Positions 60,562 to 61,747 of a stretch of 61,747 nt of DNA are shown here, one piece after another. Within the stretch, counting starts at the first letter, position 1. The number at the start of each line of letters is the position of its first letter. Under the pieces are notes generated by a model, which had not been told where the DNA came from, ran no database searches, and saw nothing but the letters and a program-made list of their open reading frames with translations. Made by a program: the position numbers and the translations under genes. This stretch comes from Pontibacterium sinense (lineage in GTDB: Bacteria > Pseudomonadota > Gammaproteobacteria > Pseudomonadales > Balneatricaceae), in NCBI RefSeq assembly GCF_015209595.1, contig NZ_JADEYS010000025.1, positions 1 through 61,747 of the forward strand. Direction: 5' to 3'.

Positions 60562-61485
60562 TTACACCTCTGCCTCTACCTTATCTGCGACCTGACGCTT
60601 AATCATCATTGTCCGATTTCCCCCAGCGTTCTTTGCCTCATACATCGCCAAATCTGCGCGCTGAATAAAATGATCTACATCTTCAAGAGCCAGTGTATCC
60701 GTCACGCCCAAACTTAGTGAAGCGTTGATCACAACGGTATTACCCAGGTCTATGCTGTACCGTGAAATTTCGTTAAAACGCATACGAATACGTTCAGCCA
60801 GCTGTGCCGACTCGATACAGTCCGTTTGCGGCAGCAAAACCATAAATTCATCTCCGCCATAGCGAAAACACGCATCTACACTGCGGCTGCATTCTCGAAG
60901 TGCACGACTAACATCTCTCAAAATGCGGTCGCCTTCGAGATGCCCCAGCTGATCATTCACTTGCTTGAGGTTATCTAAATCCACACAAATCAGGCTCAAC
61001 GGAGACTGATAGCGCTCAGCCCGATCCATCTCTACCGATAACACGCCATAGAAATGGCGCTGATTGTACAACCCGGTTAGCTCGTCGGTGATCGACTGTT
61101 TCTTCAGTTTCTCTTCCAGGCGTTTTCGTTCGCTCATATCATGGAAGAATCCAACACTTCCCCCACCGTCATGCTCTTCGAGCAATGATGCCGATAACCG
61201 AATAGGAATTTCCTGACCGAGCGCACTTTTTAAAACGGTTTCATAACCTTCGACAAAACCGCACTCACCAAAGTCATTACTCTGGATCAGCCGCTTAATC
61301 TCTTTCGCATGATCAAGACTGGTGTAGATCTCTGAGATATGCAGACGCCCAATGACCTCTTCACTGTTGTACCCCAACAGCCTTTGCGCCGCGGCATTAA
61401 ACAGATTAATTAAGCCACCGGCATCGACACCAATGATGGGGTCGGGACACAAGCTAACGAGAGTACGACTATCAATCTTTTTCAT
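60562..61485 (-). CDS. PAS-GGDEF diguanylate cyclase
   Basis: 307 residues: PAS sensor domain (about 5-120, with LINLFNAAAQRLLGY and FFHDMSERKRLEEKL) and GGDEF domain (about 135-300, RYGGDEFMVLLPQ intact) without an inhibitory RxxD site that I can see in front of it. Predicted soluble and active in c-di-GMP synthesis. Signal unknown. It is the second GGDEF protein in the window. Confidence 0.9.
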   Translation of the reverse strand: MKKIDSRTLVSLCPDPIIGVDAGGLINLFNAAAQRLLGYNSEEVIGRLHISEIYTSLDHAKEIKRLIQSNDFGECGFVEGYETVLKSALGQEIPIRLSASLLEEHDGGGSVGFFHDMSERKRLEEKLKKQSITDELTGLYNQRHFYGVLSVEMDRAERYQSPLSLICVDLDNLKQVNDQLGHLEGDRILRDVSRALRECSRSVDACFRYGGDEFMVLLPQTDCIESAQLAERIRMRFNEISRYSIDLGNTVVINASLSLGVTDTLALEDVDHFIQRADLAMYEAKNAGGNRTMMIKRQVADKVEAEV

Positions 61486-61674
61486 GATCTAAAACACCAA
61501 AGAGCACATCGCGTCACACGCCTTGTGGATAACCTCGCCACCGGAACGTGACATACCAACAAGTACAGGAATATCGAGACTACTGCGATTAAATCAAAAT
61601 CACAACCGAAGAGTAGGGACTATCTAGATGTTTTTAAAACGAAAATATGCTGAAGAGAAATACGAGGAGGTTAG

Positions 61675-61747
61675 TGGTGGGCGTAGACAGGCTCGAACTG
61701 CCGACATTCTGCTTGTAAGGCAGACGCTCTCCCAACTGAGCTATACG
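61675..61747 (-). tRNA. tRNA-Val (UAC), 5' end cut by the window edge
   Basis: The minus strand reads CGTATAGCTCAGTTGGGAGA at the start and ends TACGCCC-A-CCA with CCA encoded. The D arm, an anticodon stem TCTGC/GCAGA with loop CTTACAA (anticodon TAC, valine), the variable loop and the T arm with GTTCGAG are present. The first three bases, expected GGG to pair with the 3' CCC, lie beyond the window. Confidence 0.93.

Overview
The window reads as a chromosomal segment of a facultatively anaerobic, nitrate-respiring marine-type gammaproteobacterium. An Oceanospirillales-like member is my inference from gene content and moderate GC; I cannot name the genus. Nearly everything is ordinary single-copy chromosomal sequence. 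I see no phage, transposase, integrase or CRISPR array.

Layout. 1-2.1 kb: ybaK, a CigR-like and a SYLF-domain secreted protein. 2.1-6.7 kb: a minus-strand molybdenum-cofactor operon moaA - dnr-like regulator - DGC-domain protein - moaB - moeA - mobA. 7.0-15.4 kb: minus-strand narGHJI followed by a parvulin-type prolyl isomerase and a carbonic anhydrase, closed by a strong terminator. 16-19 kb: two NarK-family transporters. 19.3-21.8 kb: narXL. 21.9-25.8 kb: a large CHASE-PAS-GGDEF-EAL-CZB protein. 26.1-30.1 kb: a small unknown gene with its own terminator, a third nitrate transporter and a PP2C-phosphatase/Ser-Thr-kinase fusion. 30.1-38 kb: anaerobic ribonucleotide reductase (nrdD split into two ORFs, plus nrdG) divergent from ubiT; then a LysR/Old Yellow Enzyme pair; then ubiU-ubiV. 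38-44.6 kb: housekeeping and accessory genes (LysR-GST pair, Rof, MOSC, YbaN, YaiI, a double-receiver regulator and a retropepsin-like protease). 44.6-45.7 kb: about 1.1 kb without a gene, holding a 40-bp-period array of hairpin-forming repeats. 45.7-61.7 kb: mainly minus-strand genes (methyltransferase, HADs, TonB plus receptor, pepN, rhomboid, nadK, D-cysteine desulfhydrase family, PAS-GGDEF) and a tRNA-Val cut by the window end.

The anaerobic genes are tied together by DNA sites I can read directly. FNR-type boxes (TTGAT-N4-ATCAA) lie upstream of narG, narK1, the third narK, ubiT/nrdD and ubiU. NarL-type 7-2-7 palindromes (consensus TACCWCM-N2-RGWGGTA) lie upstream of moaA, narG, narK1/narX and the third narK. 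In the three promoters that have both, the NarL and FNR site centres are exactly 52 bp apart and a -10-like hexamer sits where a class II FNR promoter needs it. NarXL therefore very probably controls Moco supply, nitrate uptake and nitrate reductase together, while FNR adds anaerobic dNTP and ubiquinone synthesis.

The most unusual items are the tandem repeat array at 45.26-45.48 kb, whose stems show compensatory base changes and so look like a structured RNA; the class III ribonucleotide reductase whose glycyl-radical segment is a separate 55-residue protein; and the identical NarL-52bp-FNR promoter architecture.
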